In this document: in pieces, positions 12,864 to 23,331 of the stretch
Position numbering within the stretch: position 1 is the stretch's first letter
Layout of the letters: each line of letters opens with the position of its first letter
Assembly (NCBI RefSeq): GCF_051622035.1
Contig: NC_135355.1
Location: 1,984,001 to 2,048,000, forward strand
Reading direction: 5' to 3'
Length of the DNA: 64,000 bases
Source of the DNA: Arctopsyche grandis
Lineage: Eukaryota > Arthropoda > Insecta > Trichoptera > Hydropsychidae
Notes under the pieces: model-generated
What the model was told of the DNA's origin: nothing
Database searches by the model: none
What the model saw: only the letters and a program-made list of their open reading frames with translations
Position numbers and translations under genes: made by a program

Positions 12864-15800
12864 TCAGAGCGCGAGCCACGGGTGATGCTGCAGCGACTCC
12901 TTGGACCTGTCGCCGTAGTCGTACGTGACCTCCTCGCCCACCGAAATGTCCTGATTAGCTATCAGCACGAGGTGAGGCTTCGAGCCGATGAATATAGACT
13001 TGGTGATGAGATTTCCGTTACGAGAATGGTTCACCAATCGACCCAATCGGCCCGACTCGGAAGTGGCGTCGATGCTGCAAAAGACGACACAACAACATGA
13101 AAAAGATATCGAAACCCGTATTGAATCAAGTTACATAGTTTCCGAAGAAGTTACCAATAATTTTGATTGTTGTGTCGAAAGTAGTACATGTAGCAGCCGG
13201 CAGTGTGGTCTTGCGCGTAGTGAGCTTCGCGCAGACGAGCCTCCGCTATGTCGACTAATTCGCCGGCGTATTCCACTACGTAATCTCCTCGGCGAAACAT
13301 ACGAGAAGCGACAATGCCACGACCCTTTCCTTCGAAGGATGAAACCTGAAATTATTTGAATATTATCATTAATATCAGTCTGAAACGCCACGTCCTCCAG
13401 ATAAATCCATAACATGGTAGTCAAATAGTACAATCTTCTTTGAAACGGAGTAGAGACCAGACAACAGAGAAGAGCAGAATGTCCCCGCTATTTTCATACA
13501 CCGCGCTATTTGTGGAAACAGCCAGAAGCTGTCTCCAGAGAAGAAGGAACCTCAACACGGTCCACCGTCAACGAGAATGCATCTCGTGACCTGGTCTCTG
13601 GACGATCTAAACCCACTTAATCTATGTAACATCGTCCTGCAAGTTAGCCCAGCTTTCCCACATCGTCCAAACCATGTGGGACGTTTCTGGATGTCTCCGA
13701 AATAGCGGAAACACACGTGGGGCTTTTCCGTCAAGCGCCGATTATTATAATATAGAGAAGACCAAGATTTGAACTGAGATTCAAACTCTCAACCATTCAA
13801 CTGGCAAGCAAATGGGTGCTAATTTAGCATGCGATCTACCTTTGAATCGCAGTCGACTTTTTTTTTTTATTTGAATCGCAGCAACGACCTGTTTATTATA
13901 ATTTTTGTTTTTTCCTGCCGCCCCATAATGTTTTGACGAAGCATTTCTATCAAAATATCGTCAGCAGCGAAGAAAATACCGACCCTAACAACCTAATCTT
14001 AAATGAATCGGACCAACCCTAACTCAACCTAACCTAACCTGACCCTTAAATAAATAGGTGTTGGCTGCTAAGATACGTTTTTCTGTTTTATTTCATCAAT
14101 ATTTTCACCAAAATGAAATTAAATGAATAGGGCCAACCCTAACTTAACCTAACCTAACCTGACCCTTAAAAAATAGGTGTTGGCTGCTAAGATACGTTTT
14201 TTTAAGTTTTATTTCATCAATATTTTCAACAAAAAAACATATATTAACAGCCAACACCTATTTATTTAAGGGTTAGGTTAGGTTAAGTTAGGGTTGGCCC
14301 TGTTCATTTAAGATAAGGTTGTTTGGGTCGGTATTATTCCGTCTCACTGTCACACGCGAGAACTGAGACAGTGAGACCGCACATTAAAGTAAAAACGTGA
14401 AGGTAGATCGCATACTTAAGTAGATATGTGAAGGTAGACTGCATACTAAAGTGGCACCAGCAAATGTTTATTTATATATGTGGTAGAGATTCCTGACAGA
14501 TGACGCTGTTCAGGACCACGGTTGGGATGTGGCGATTGAGGTGAAGATCAAACACGTGCGTTTTCAGTCATGTTGTTTATTAACCCTTTGCCCGCATCAT
14601 TAAATTTAGCGAACATGCCCTGTACGCGGCTGCTTTTTTGCGGATTTTGTTATCGCGTTTTCGACTATAAATGTAGGTTGTAATATTTTTTTGAATTTTA
14701 CAACCTATATTTATTTTTTTTGACTACTGCCATCTATTGAATTTGGTAAAGTATACATTTAGTAATATTTTCAACCAAGTTATAAAATTTTAACACAATA
14801 GACGGCTCTTATACAGGTTGGAGATCTATGCGTGTCTCGCGCGCTGAGGGCATGTTCACTAGGACATGTATAGTAGTCGTACGTGGTGGAAAGGTTAAGA
14901 CGATACGTGCGGAGGTTTAGCGACTAACCGCACGGAGCACAGGTCCAACTGCGACTAACCGTTACATCTCTGCCCCTTTTCATTCCCTTCTCACAATCAG
15001 TCGCAACATACTCTTTCTCAGCCATAGCCCATACATCAGCCTTTCGTTCAATTCCAACCCTACAACTATATATATATATATAGAAAAAATAAATAAAAAT
15101 ATTTTTCAAATTACCGTCAGACCGTCTTCTCTCTGTTCTTGGATCGCAAGTTCCAGATCCTTCTGTTTTTGCTCCATGACTTCCTTTTTGGTCTTGCGAA
15201 CGCTCCTCCTCACCGGAAAGTATTCGGTCAGTTTGTGGTTGGCCACATTTGTCACACCGTTGACTTTACACTGTTTAATCGTCGCAACTTTAGAACACTT
15301 TAAGACTTTATCTTTCGATTCCGTCTTATTCGAAGAGCTATCGGACGAATCGAAATCGTCCCCATACAATTTCTTATTACACATTTTAGAATTGAGCCTA
15401 AAAATTTAACAAAACCATTGAATATTCTTGCGAAAAAAAATCAATACGAATAAAACCAACAAATAGGAACCTTCTCTTCGTTCTGTGTTTGTACGTTTGA
15501 AAAGCGAGCTGACCTATACTGTGTGACGACACAATTTCGTCATCGCACAAACTTATTCTATGTGGAGTTTTGATATTTTCCTTGACAGTTGCTGAAATTT
15601 AAAAAAAAAAGAAACGTATTAATATTAAATTCATTCATATAAATCATATTGTAGGAAATAATCACCACATCGTTGTAGAGTGGAAGCGTGTTTCCTCGGA
15701 GAAAGACGAACATTCAAAGACTCTTCTTTCACATCCGTGTCACTTTCAGTATCTTCGATGCTGTCGACGGGTTCCTCCTTAACGAACACCTTCGTTATAT

Positions 15801-16158
15801 TAACATTGTTTATTCTCCCGTTGTAAGTGTGGTCTTTCTTGAATATATTATTGATGATGAGTTTCTTTTTGTCCGGCTTGTCCGAGTATATGATGTCGTT
15901 TATGTCGGCAATGTTGAACTGGAACGGATCGTTTTTTATCTCATCGTAGTGTGCGTAGTCGTCGTTTATGGACGAGAGCGCGTTTCCGTCGTACAGATCG
16001 GACGAGGGTTTGTCTTCGTCGAAGCAGTCAACGGTGCTGACGATTTGGAAGTAGCTCGTGATGTGACCGTTCTTCGGCGACGTGTCGGTGATGGTTTTGA
16101 CGGGAACGTTTCGACGCGAACGCGTCATCGGCGGTGAGAATCCGTTGCAACGCTCCAT
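12864..16158 (-). CDS. Kmt5a: KMT5A / PR-Set7, histone H4 lysine-20 monomethyltransferase
   Basis: Nuclear SET-domain enzyme that monomethylates H4K20, acting in chromatin compaction and cell-cycle control. Five coding exons in gene order are 16158-15666, 15591-15471, 15397-15115, 13345-13155 and 13074-12864, giving 432 residues. The SET domain starts near residue 302 (FEGKGRGIVASRMF) and includes GCYMYYF, LVNHSRNGN and EEVTYDYGDRS. It ends HPWLAL, close to the HPWLKH end of vertebrate KMT5A. Just before it, residues 258-269 (NHKLTEYFPVRR) correspond to the PCNA-binding degron region of KMT5A. The chosen ATG at 16158 follows an acceptor at 16219-16220, so a 5' UTR exon lies further upstream. 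An in-frame GTG and weaker upstream choices were not used. The intron 13346-15114 holds three transposons. Confidence 0.95.
13375..13814. other. Part of KMT5A intron 4, unrecognised
   Basis: A less AT-rich intronic stretch containing an approximate inverted repeat (CCACATCGTCCAAACCATGT-type phrases). Open frames here have no recognisable similarity. Confidence 0.4.
13815..14458. mobile_element. hAT-type foldback MITE with TTAGG-like arms, second copy
   Basis: Ends GGTGCTAATTTAGCATGCG and ACTAAAGTGGCACC, flanked by a perfect 8-bp duplication AGCAAATG at 13807-13814 and 14459-14466. It shares the whole plan of 9606-10131 but has one arm segment duplicated: the block with CCTAACCTAACCTGACCC occurs twice on the left. 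Intronic in KMT5A. Confidence 0.85.
14479..15064 (-). mobile_element. Solo LTR, split by a TTAA MITE
   Basis: Reads TGTGGTAGAGATTCC to CCAACCCTACA on the plus strand, so TG...CA ends in the minus orientation. It is homologous to 29474-29763 and to 38173-38395. The stretch 14584-14894 is a later MITE insertion; without it the LTR is about 270 bp. No internal retrotransposon sequence or clear target duplication is seen. Confidence 0.75.
14584..14894. mobile_element. TTAA-flanked (piggyBac-type) MITE, family B
   Basis: Starts CCCTTTGCCCGC and ends GGTGGAAAGG between two TTAA sites (14580-14583, 14895-14898). The related LTR at 38173 shows the uninterrupted site ATCTTAATAAACAACATG, so the MITE entered a single TTAA. 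A second copy in opposite orientation is at 57540-57835. No coding capacity. Confidence 0.85.
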
Positions 16159-16431
16159 ATTTATTATGCAGTTCAAAGGACAGCACACATTTAAACCGAT
16201 ATCAATCTGGACAGGATTCTGAAATCGTACAGAAAAATAAATACTTAGTAATGTTTATACTTTCGGAAATGAAATTTAGGTAAATAAAATTAATGAAATC
16301 GTTGCAAAATTTATGATTAATATGTGAAAGCAGTAAAGTAGTGTTTACAAACATGCGAAATACTAAAATGCGACCTTTTGAACTTGAGCAACAGTCAAAG
16401 TCTAGTATTTCAACACATTTCAGACATTTAA

Positions 16432-16925
16432 CAGCCGCCTTCTATGGAAGCTTTGGGTGACAAGTCTGCAGCGCGGCTGTCTTCCATAGAATTTCTGAAC
16501 TTTGCACGGGATTTTGAGCCTTATATGCGCCTATTTCAACTGTTTTAAGGTTCAAAATTGGTTGAATATATTACTGAGAGTTGAATGCCATCAATTAAAT
16601 TTGCTTAAAATGAATATATACCAATCAAAATTAGTGGTTTGGTGGAACCATACTGAAACCTCGTTTATGTGACGTCACGTCTGTTGAACAATGGCGACGA
16701 TACGTCTCAATTGTATGAAGAATGATTATTTGACAATTAAGCCAAAACTACGAGATATACTATGTATTTTATTGTTTAAAATAATACTTTGTGTTAATTA
16801 ACATATCTGGTTACTTGAGTAAATATTAAAATCTGTATTTGAGGTCGAAAACTCGATTGCCAAATTGGCGAAAAAGGGGCTGCATACAGAGCTTGTTCGC
16901 TATATTTATTGCCGCGGGCAAAGGG
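16432..16925 (-). mobile_element. TTAA-flanked MITE, family A (copy 1, terminus clipped)
   Basis: Family A reads CCSTTTGCCCGCGGCAATAA at one end and GCCGCGGGCAAACGG at the other, about 490 bp, with TTAA on both sides. This inverted copy keeps TTAA at 16428-16431 and 16926-16929 but has lost about a dozen bases of one terminus. It sits upstream of the KMT5A start, probably in a 5' UTR intron. Confidence 0.8.
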
Positions 16926-16991
16926 TTAACAATTAACAAATATTCATTAATAAAAAACATTTCTTAGAAGACACCATCCCTAGCGATTATT

Positions 16992-17827
16992 GCTTCCAAT
17001 CCCAGAAGATTACTTCAGCACCGGGATTGCAGTGCTAGGAATTTCCGATCCCGATGCTAACATCGGGAAATCAATTGTATAACAAAAAAATGGTCAATTG
17101 TATATTTTTATATTTCAAAACCGCTCAAATGCATTTTGCAAACTCTCTCGATGTTTCACGCAAAAAATACTCCTCATATCGGCGTTCGTGTTTTGAGAAT
17201 TTGGCTACATTCTTTAAATTTTCGGTTCACATCCATTTCTAGATTTCTAAGATTAAATAAAATAAACATCCTTTAATATAATCAAATAAAGTAAAAAACA
17301 TCACTTTGATTCATTGATTCGTTTTTTACAAATAATTTGTACCGTCTAGTAATTATTCATCGAAACAATCCACCTAATGTAAAAACTGCAATTACATTGA
17401 TTTTATGTAAAAAAATTCGGATGTGACCAACCCACGACTTTATCTATGTAATCACACATATCGGCTATGAGCATTTTCGATACAAATGTTTGGAAACTTA
17501 CACAATATAAAAGTTTTACTTCCGGTTTACGAATTATCGTGGTCACAACATTTTTGACTTTTCTTAGAGAAAAAATCCCACCTCTGGTTTATTGTATTTA
17601 GTATTTTTCGCAAGCTGGCGTCAAAACGGGTCAGAGAAATCAAATGGACTATGATTGTCATTGCTCATCCCACTATTGTTCATTATATAATGTTGTTTTA
17701 TGATTTTTCCTTATTATTTTTGTAAAAATAGTATGTTTAAAGAAATTTTACTAGCACCGTAATCCCGGTATTCAGACTAGTTTCAGCACCGGGATTCACA
17801 GTACCAGAAAACACTGGGATTGGAAGC
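16992..17827. mobile_element. DNA transposon remnant with GCTTCCAATCCC ends
   Basis: Inverted ends GCTTCCAATCCCAG and CTGGGATTGGAAGC bound 836 bp. Both subterminal regions repeat CAGCACCGGGATT in inverted orientation. A partial copy is at 44634-44920. No transposase frame or clean target duplication is visible; hAT is a guess. Confidence 0.6.
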
Positions 17828-18474
17828 CTTAGTAGGCAGGGCTATGGGAGTAAAGTTCCAAGGCCTGGACTACTCGAAGGGTTCTGTGTTGGTACGTCCA
17901 ATTGACCAATTTTGATATTTTATATTATTCTACATTATATATGTATCTATTTAATGTTAAATGTTTATTATTTTTCGATCCAAGCATTCTTTGTGTCGAT
18001 GTGAAATAGTACCTGTTATATCATACTTTCATATTCAATTATTTAAAAAAATAATAACCAACATATAGGTATTTTTTTAATAGTTCTGATAAATTGTTCG
18101 CATTTTAAAAATATATCTATAATATGTTTTTTTTTTGATTTGTCATAGGGTCCGGAATAATTTTTTTCCAGCGCTTGGGATTCTTCTCGACGGACCTTTA
18201 ATATGAGTCCAATGAATTTGTTCATTCATACATTTTGATTAAAAAATGTTTTTGTTTACTACGAGGCAACCTCAAAAATGAAACGGCCATCCGCCGACTA
18301 TCAAATTTTAATAATCATCAATAATAAAACATAACCTACAATAATGTTTTTGAAATACATATTAATGGATAATAATAAAGCATTTATGAGAGCATAAAAA
18401 AAATGAAAGAAAAAAACAAAACGTTAGAAAAATAAAAAACAAATGAAAAATGAAAAAACAAAGGTTCACTTGTT
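17828..18474. other. Intergenic or upstream region, nothing recognised
   Basis: AT-rich, with several A-runs near 18390-18460. No gene or known repeat. Confidence 0.5.
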
Positions 18475-18613
18475 TCACTTTGAGGTTAGGAAGCGTCGGT
18501 AGATTTTAGCGTCAGCGATTAGTATGCGCGCGTACGTGTGCTCGTGCGCTTGTGTGCGTGTGCGTGTGCGTACGCGTGCGAAAGAGACGGAAAGATACGA
18601 TAGAGACAGAGAT

Positions 18614-18649
<36 letters not shown>

Positions 18650-18946
18650 GGGACGAATGCGCGGTTGAAAGAGGATACGAGCTGCAATTAGACGATTCGA
18701 CGATTCGACGATAAATAATATATGCAACGTTGTAGGAACGCACCTCACTCAGCGAATTGTCGGCGGGGGTTCTGTTCGGGCTGTATTTCTATTCGGATTT
18801 GGATTTGTATTTGTATTTGTATAGCTTCTAATCGCTACTTGACCATCACGCTTGCCCCACCTTTCCCCTTCCCCTTCCCCTCCCCCTCCCGTCGAACTTC
18901 GAACCTCGAGCGTGCAGAGGCAGAGCCAGCGCCAGAGAACGGTGGT

Positions 18947-19002
18947 GATGGTCGATGGTCGATGGTCGATGGTCGATGGTCGATGGTCGATGGTCGATGG
19001 TC
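18947..19002. repeat. Minisatellite, 7-bp unit GGTCGAT
   Basis: About eight head-to-tail copies of GGTCGAT with little variation. It is readable as open frame on both strands because the unit lacks stops in several frames; not coding. Confidence 0.9.
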
Positions 19003-19043
19003 TGTGCTCGATCGCGAGACAAGTCGAGCTGGCAGTCACAGTC

Positions 19044-19130
19044 AGTAGTGAGTAGTGAGTAGTGAGCAGTGAGCAGTGAGCAGTGAGCAGTGAGCAATGA
19101 GCAATGGGCAGTGAGCAGTGAGTAGCGAGC
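19044..19130. repeat. Minisatellite, 7-bp unit AGTGAGC/AGTGAGT
   Basis: About twelve units alternating AGTGAGT, AGTGAGC and AATGAGC. The unit length equals that of the neighbouring GGTCGAT array but the sequence is unrelated. Confidence 0.9.
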
Positions 19131-19418
19131 CGTTGGCCGTTGCCGTTAGCCGTGAGCCGTCACCCGTGCAACGCCTGGCGCCTGGCGAATGCGTCCGCGT
19201 CCGCGTCCGCCGCTCACCGCTCGCCACTCGGCATCACTCGTTCAAACTAGCAATGTGATGCAGTCACGGCTGCCAACTCAACTCAATTTTATGCCCACGA
19301 CCGAATGTTGCTAGTCCAGCCTAAACTCATTTGCAAATATTCTCTTGTTGCATATCTACTTCTAATATATATTTCTCATCATGACCCTAGCCAGGAGAAG
19401 GCTATGGGGGTGCCAGGC

Positions 19419-19777
19419 CAGAGAGATGTAATAAGAATAGAGGGGCCCTTACGAATAAATAATTGTTGTCAATTGTACGCGGTACGTCTCTATAAATACG
19501 CTACATCGCACGGAATACAATCGGATCAATTTACTTATAAAAATGTATCCGATGTTGTTTATTGTGTGCTTTTGAATGTATTGTGCAATTTTTACCGATG
19601 CACTCGCCCATCTTGCGAGTAATATAAACAAACAGACAAGTTTTTATCGGACATACGTCGAGCACCAAGCGTCAAATACGACTGATGCTAAAATTATTTA
19701 GATCTATCCGTGGACAGAATGTCACTTGACAACAAAAGAACACCTAAAGCCACTTCTATTAATATTAAATTTCTCTG
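19419..19777. mobile_element. hAT-type MITE, 359 bp, 8-bp duplication TGCCAGGC
   Basis: Inverted ends CAGAGAGATGTAATAAGAAT and TATTAAATTTCTCTG. TGCCAGGC stands on both sides (19411-19418, 19778-19785). Related copies are at 30199-30526 and in the outer parts of 29924-31985. Non-coding. Confidence 0.88.
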
Positions 19778-20392
19778 TGCCAGGCCCCCTAATATTTAAA
19801 AATAATACATATTGAGGAAAAAATCGTAAAATCACATTCGACGCCTCGGGTGATGTTTTTTTAATAAAAATACACTATGAAAACGTCAGCTTGTTTTTGA
19901 TTATTCGCAATATGATTCTTAAACTTTTTGTAGGTATAAAACCGTATTAAAACACCGCAGGAGTAAATCATTTTCGAACAAAATAGCATTATAGGAATAT
20001 AGCACAACTTGTGTTATCGCGAATCAAAGCCAGTCATCTCGTCTATTTCACAACAATACACAAGTCGTACGATGACATCATCGCGCTCCTATACAAACAT
20101 GCAGAGCTAACCTCGCCTGGAATTATGTTCGCTACTCGGGGGCAACGACCCAATCCGACTATTCCAGAAGGAAGATTTCATCACTCGAGCAACTTTGAGG
20201 CACATCTGCACACTGATCTGAAACTTTTAGAAGTATGATCTCGTCACCGGAAGACAAAGAATAACCTCAAGCTCCGGAAATCTTGATGACATCACTCAAC
20301 CAGTAAATAACCCATAGCATCAGAATTAGATACCAGTTCGGTCAGTTGAGCCAAACACGCTGAAGTAAGCAACTAGCCCATTTCCCCGCGAA

Positions 20393-21752
20393 TCTAATAT
20401 ATAATTTCGAAAGAGACTTTGTATGTATGTAAGTATGTATATATGTAAGTATCTTTAGTTGGAAACTTCGTAAACAAAACAAAGTTTCTATGACGACAAT
20501 TGAATTGGTTGAATATCCTATTTTTTTCGATTCAAATAAATTTAATAAAAAAACTGTGGCGGCTCGCTTATACGACATGGTCGAGTTTGGTTGCCTTCCT
20601 GCGAGTGGGGACCAACCCGGCTGGGTTCGGAGAGCCGCTACCCACTCTGTCTTCAGCTGTCATATAATAAACACGTGCATTAATATGCCAGTCGTCTCAT
20701 TCGTTCATCTCTCCATACTGGTGACCCCCGACATCGAGCCACGCAGCCTCGATCAATTTCAACATGCCGCTCATCCCATGCCGCTCATCCCTGCCTCGCC
20801 GAGCCAGGCTACCCGCTACCAGCTACCCGCCGCGCCCCCATCGCCATCAACACAGCACGCCGCGGCCCGCGGGTGACAATAAACGAGCAGACACGGCTAC
20901 CTACCTACTTATCGACATGAGTCCAGCCACAACGTCGATGACAGGTGCAAAAAAATGGGGGAACGAATGAGACGACGATCTTGACAGCTGGATGTGGAGT
21001 CATGCGCGATCCACTACACATAGAACGGTCATCCAGCACCACAAGATTCATCACACACCACCTCAGCACCATCATCATCATCATCATCAAGGCCCCGTCC
21101 GTCCCCACGAGCGTCGTCACGCCGAGACGGGCGGCAGCGCTACAACACCTCCACGAGCCACAACGACTCACAGTCCAGCTCGGAGTATCATCAACCACAT
21201 CGATGCCCCTGCCACCCCCGCCGCCCCACCAACCGACATCAGCCTCGGAAGAGCGGCGCCGCCGCAGCATCGCATCGCATCGGCGCGACCATCGGACCAC
21301 CCACCGTCCTGCTCGCGACGTCACCGCCCTCGAATCTACCGACCATTCAGGGCGGTACACCTATGTACACAGCGGATGACCCACGTCAACAATTTTTTTC
21401 TCCCCACGTAATAATTTTTTTTCTCTTTGTGTAACAATAATTTTTTTCTTTTGTAAAATTTGTTTCTTTGTAATTTTGGTATCGCTGATGCTGGGGGGGG
21501 AGTGATGTGGCGGCTCGCTTATACGACATGGTCGAGTTTGGTTGCCTTCCTGCGAGTGGGGACCAACCCGGCTGGGTTCGGAGAGCCGCTACCCACTCTG
21601 TCTTCAGCTGTCATATAATAAACACGTGCATTAACATGCCAGTCGTCTCATTCGTTCATCCTCCATAAAACAAATTAATATTTACTATTAGATTCTTCAT
21701 GTTTAAGCTGTTTGTATTACAAATACTGAGCGAAGCCGGGTAAAACAACTAG
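20393..21752 (+). mobile_element. Non-autonomous Helitron interrupted by a TRIM-type LTR element
   Basis: Begins TCTAATATATAATTTCG after A and ends CGAAGCCGGGTAAAACAACT then AG before T, like 4391-4563. Its own sequence is about 240 bp (20393-20554 and 21672-21752). The remainder is the LTR element 20555-21666. Confidence 0.75.
20555..21666 (+). mobile_element. TRIM-like LTR retrotransposon, copy 1
   Basis: Two 161-162 bp LTRs (20555-20716, 21506-21666) begin TGTGGCGGCTCGC and end CTCCAT. The duplication AAAAC flanks the element (20550-20554, 21667-21671). A primer-binding-like TGGTGACCCCCGAC follows the 5' LTR and a G-rich purine tract precedes the 3' LTR. The 0.8-kb interior encodes no gag or pol. 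Its His/Pro-rich frames shift between copies, so it is non-autonomous. LTR ends are uncertain by 1 bp. Confidence 0.88.
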
Positions 21753-21823
21753 TATACTATACTATTATAACTAACTTGTATACTGTACTATAATAAACAA
21801 TTAAGCACCTGACTTGGAATGGG

Positions 21824-22245
21824 TGACGTCAGCGTCAAATGTGCTGCGCGAGAGCGTTCACACAACACATCCACGAAAAGCACACACATTCATTCATCAT
21901 TTCGAACAGGTGAACGGGTTGGATCGGCAAGGATCAACCGCACGTGGAGTCCTCAACTCGATTCTCTCGGGATGATGATGGAACAGGAGAGAGCTCTCGA
22001 CATTTGCGCGCGGCACGCTCCAACCCAGAACGTATATAAAGCAACGCAGCAGCTCACAACACCAGAGTGCACCCCTGGAGTTCAACCAGATCACTTCTCC
22101 GAAGCTCCAACCTCTTCGTACATACAATAACCATTGTAACAATGGAAAGATGGAAAGAAAATAAACGATCCTCTTACAAACACAAACGGTGTTTTATTAG
22201 ACCGGGACACGGTCAACACACCTGTCCCACGTACTAAACTTTCTT
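21824..22245 (+). repeat. LTR-like block, family shared with 26081 and 52241
   Basis: Shares the ordered motifs CGTATATAAAGCAACGCAGC (TATA-like), CACTTCTCCGAAG, CAATAACCATTGTA, AATAAACGATCCTC (poly(A)-like) and CCGGGACACGGTCAACA with 26081-26508 and 52241-52692. In the last copy it is followed by a primer-binding-like TGGTGACC, which supports LTR identity. No open frame. Confidence 0.6.
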
Positions 22246-22555
22246 CTGGAATTGTCAAAGGGGTCGTTTCCCTTGAGTTATGCATTTTTGTACAGGATCG
22301 ATGATGTGATCACTGGTTTTGAGTCGTAATAGCACAAGTTGTGCTAGATTCCTACACACTGAAAATTAAGATGGACAGTTCCTCAACGGCTATTGTTTCC
22401 CAAATTCAAAATCAAAAATTGCAAAAATCGCAGTTGACAGCAATGTAACAGTTGTCGAAAGTGCGTGTTGTGTTATGTCACCGGTGACAGAAGTGACAGT
22501 TGTCATCTGAAGGCGTGTAAGTCGAAAGCTGAAAGCTGAGAGCCGAGTTGGCGAG

Positions 22556-23249
22556 ATGGATTGGATGAGCCGGGAGTGCCAAAGAGCGTGGAACGAGACC
22601 CGTCGTCTCTACCAGTCTCTTCGATTGCCCGAGCTGAGTCGTCTCTCCGGAGGATTCCGGCTGCCCGAGGTTCCACATTTAAATGGAGTCCCACCTCTCT
22701 CCCTGTCGGCAGTGCCTCCGATCTCCAGCCGCTCGCTCTACCGCACCTACGGCCCCATCACGGGAATGGTGGCTCACCAACTGCTCGCCGTCAACGTCAT
22801 GCATCCCCCCGTCATCACCAGGTCACCCTTCGGACCCCTCGCTCTCAGTAGCACTACGCACCCTCGAATCTAACGATCTTTTCACTTTCAGGTTGATTCC
22901 TAAACGAGATATAACGAATGCACTGCTACTGATGTCGTTCACGGGAGCGTCCCTCTGGCTGTGGAGAAGACCCCACATAGCGGGCACGTTGCCCAGTCGG
23001 AGGTTTCCGTGGGTATTCTTAGGCAGTTCGATGTACGTTTTAGGTAGTGTCCTCATGTGGGCTATAATTCGCAGCGCGATCGGCAGGCATCCGGTCATCT
23101 GCATCACTTTAGGTTTAACGTCGAGTACCGCCCTCACATACTCGGCCATCGACTACTTCAAATACCTAGATAAGGATTTCGAACCGTTGGAAGACGTGAC
23201 GGATGGAACGCACAATAGCGACGAAGAAAAATACGATCTGGATATATGA
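22556..23249 (+). CDS. Small multi-pass membrane protein, unrecognised, 207 aa
   Basis: Two exons, 22556-22821 and 22892-23249, split by a 70-bp GT-AG intron; both sides keep frame (88 codons plus 2, then AGG). The N-terminal ~90 residues are Arg/Leu/Pro-rich and soluble-looking. Hydrophobic stretches follow at about residues 96-113, 127-148 and 156-176, separated by basic loops (WRRPH, PSRRF, GRHP), then an acidic tail (DKDFEPLEDV, DEEKYDLDI). This suggests a three-pass protein with a C-terminal acidic tail, perhaps of an organelle. I do not recognise the family. The GC-rich 5' region and the poly(A) signal 77 bp after the stop support a real gene. Confidence 0.8.
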
Positions 23250-23325
23250 ATCGACTACGAACCGAAGTTACCTCCTCCAAAGTTATTGTCGCTAGTTTAT
23301 TTCTCTAGTCACATTGTCATGACTT

Positions 23326-23331
23326 AATAAA
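23326..23331 (+). terminator. Poly(A) signal for the membrane-protein gene
   Basis: AATAAA 77 bp after the stop codon at 23249. Confidence 0.6.

Larger units (their letters stand above)
18475..19260. promoter_or_regulatory. GC-rich, simple-repeat-rich region; possible promoter of KMT5A
   Basis: A sharp rise in GC and CpG content in AT-rich surroundings, with CGTG/CGCG runs (18520-18585), a (GA)n tract (about 18618-18648) and two 7-bp minisatellites. KMT5A has an acceptor just before its start codon, so its first exon must lie upstream on the minus strand, and this is the best candidate. No TATA or initiator was pinned down. The assignment is inference. Confidence 0.35.
19991..22350. repeat. 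Composite foldback repeat with inverted ends TAGCACAACTTGTG
   Basis: The left end (TAGGAATATAGCACAACTTG) and right end (inverse of TGTAGGAATCTAGCACAAC) are inverted partners extending into about 100 bp of weaker similarity. A Helitron (20393-21752) carrying a TRIM element, and an LTR-like block (21824-22245), lie between. A simpler relative is at 25933-26884. No target duplication was found, so the outer element's class is open. Confidence 0.55.

Noticed and set aside
13131-13433. Arg/Ser-rich minus ORF in the SET region
   Set aside because: It is the wrong frame of the SET exon; the correct frame reads GKGRGIVASRMF and GCYMYYF.
15631-16188. KMT5A translation starting at 16188
   Set aside because: That codon is GTG. 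The in-frame ATG at 16158 is the first proper start after the acceptor.
18947-19130. Repeat arrays as a CRISPR or spacer array
   Set aside because: Units are 7 bp, head to tail, without spacers, in a eukaryotic genome.
20945-21411. His/Pro-rich ORFs in the TRIM interior as a gene
   Set aside because: The second copy has a 5-bp indel that fuses two different frames; no frame is conserved.
22823-23149. Minus-strand ORF opposite the membrane-protein gene
   Set aside because: It is antisense to the exon that gives a coherent spliced protein; a shadow frame.
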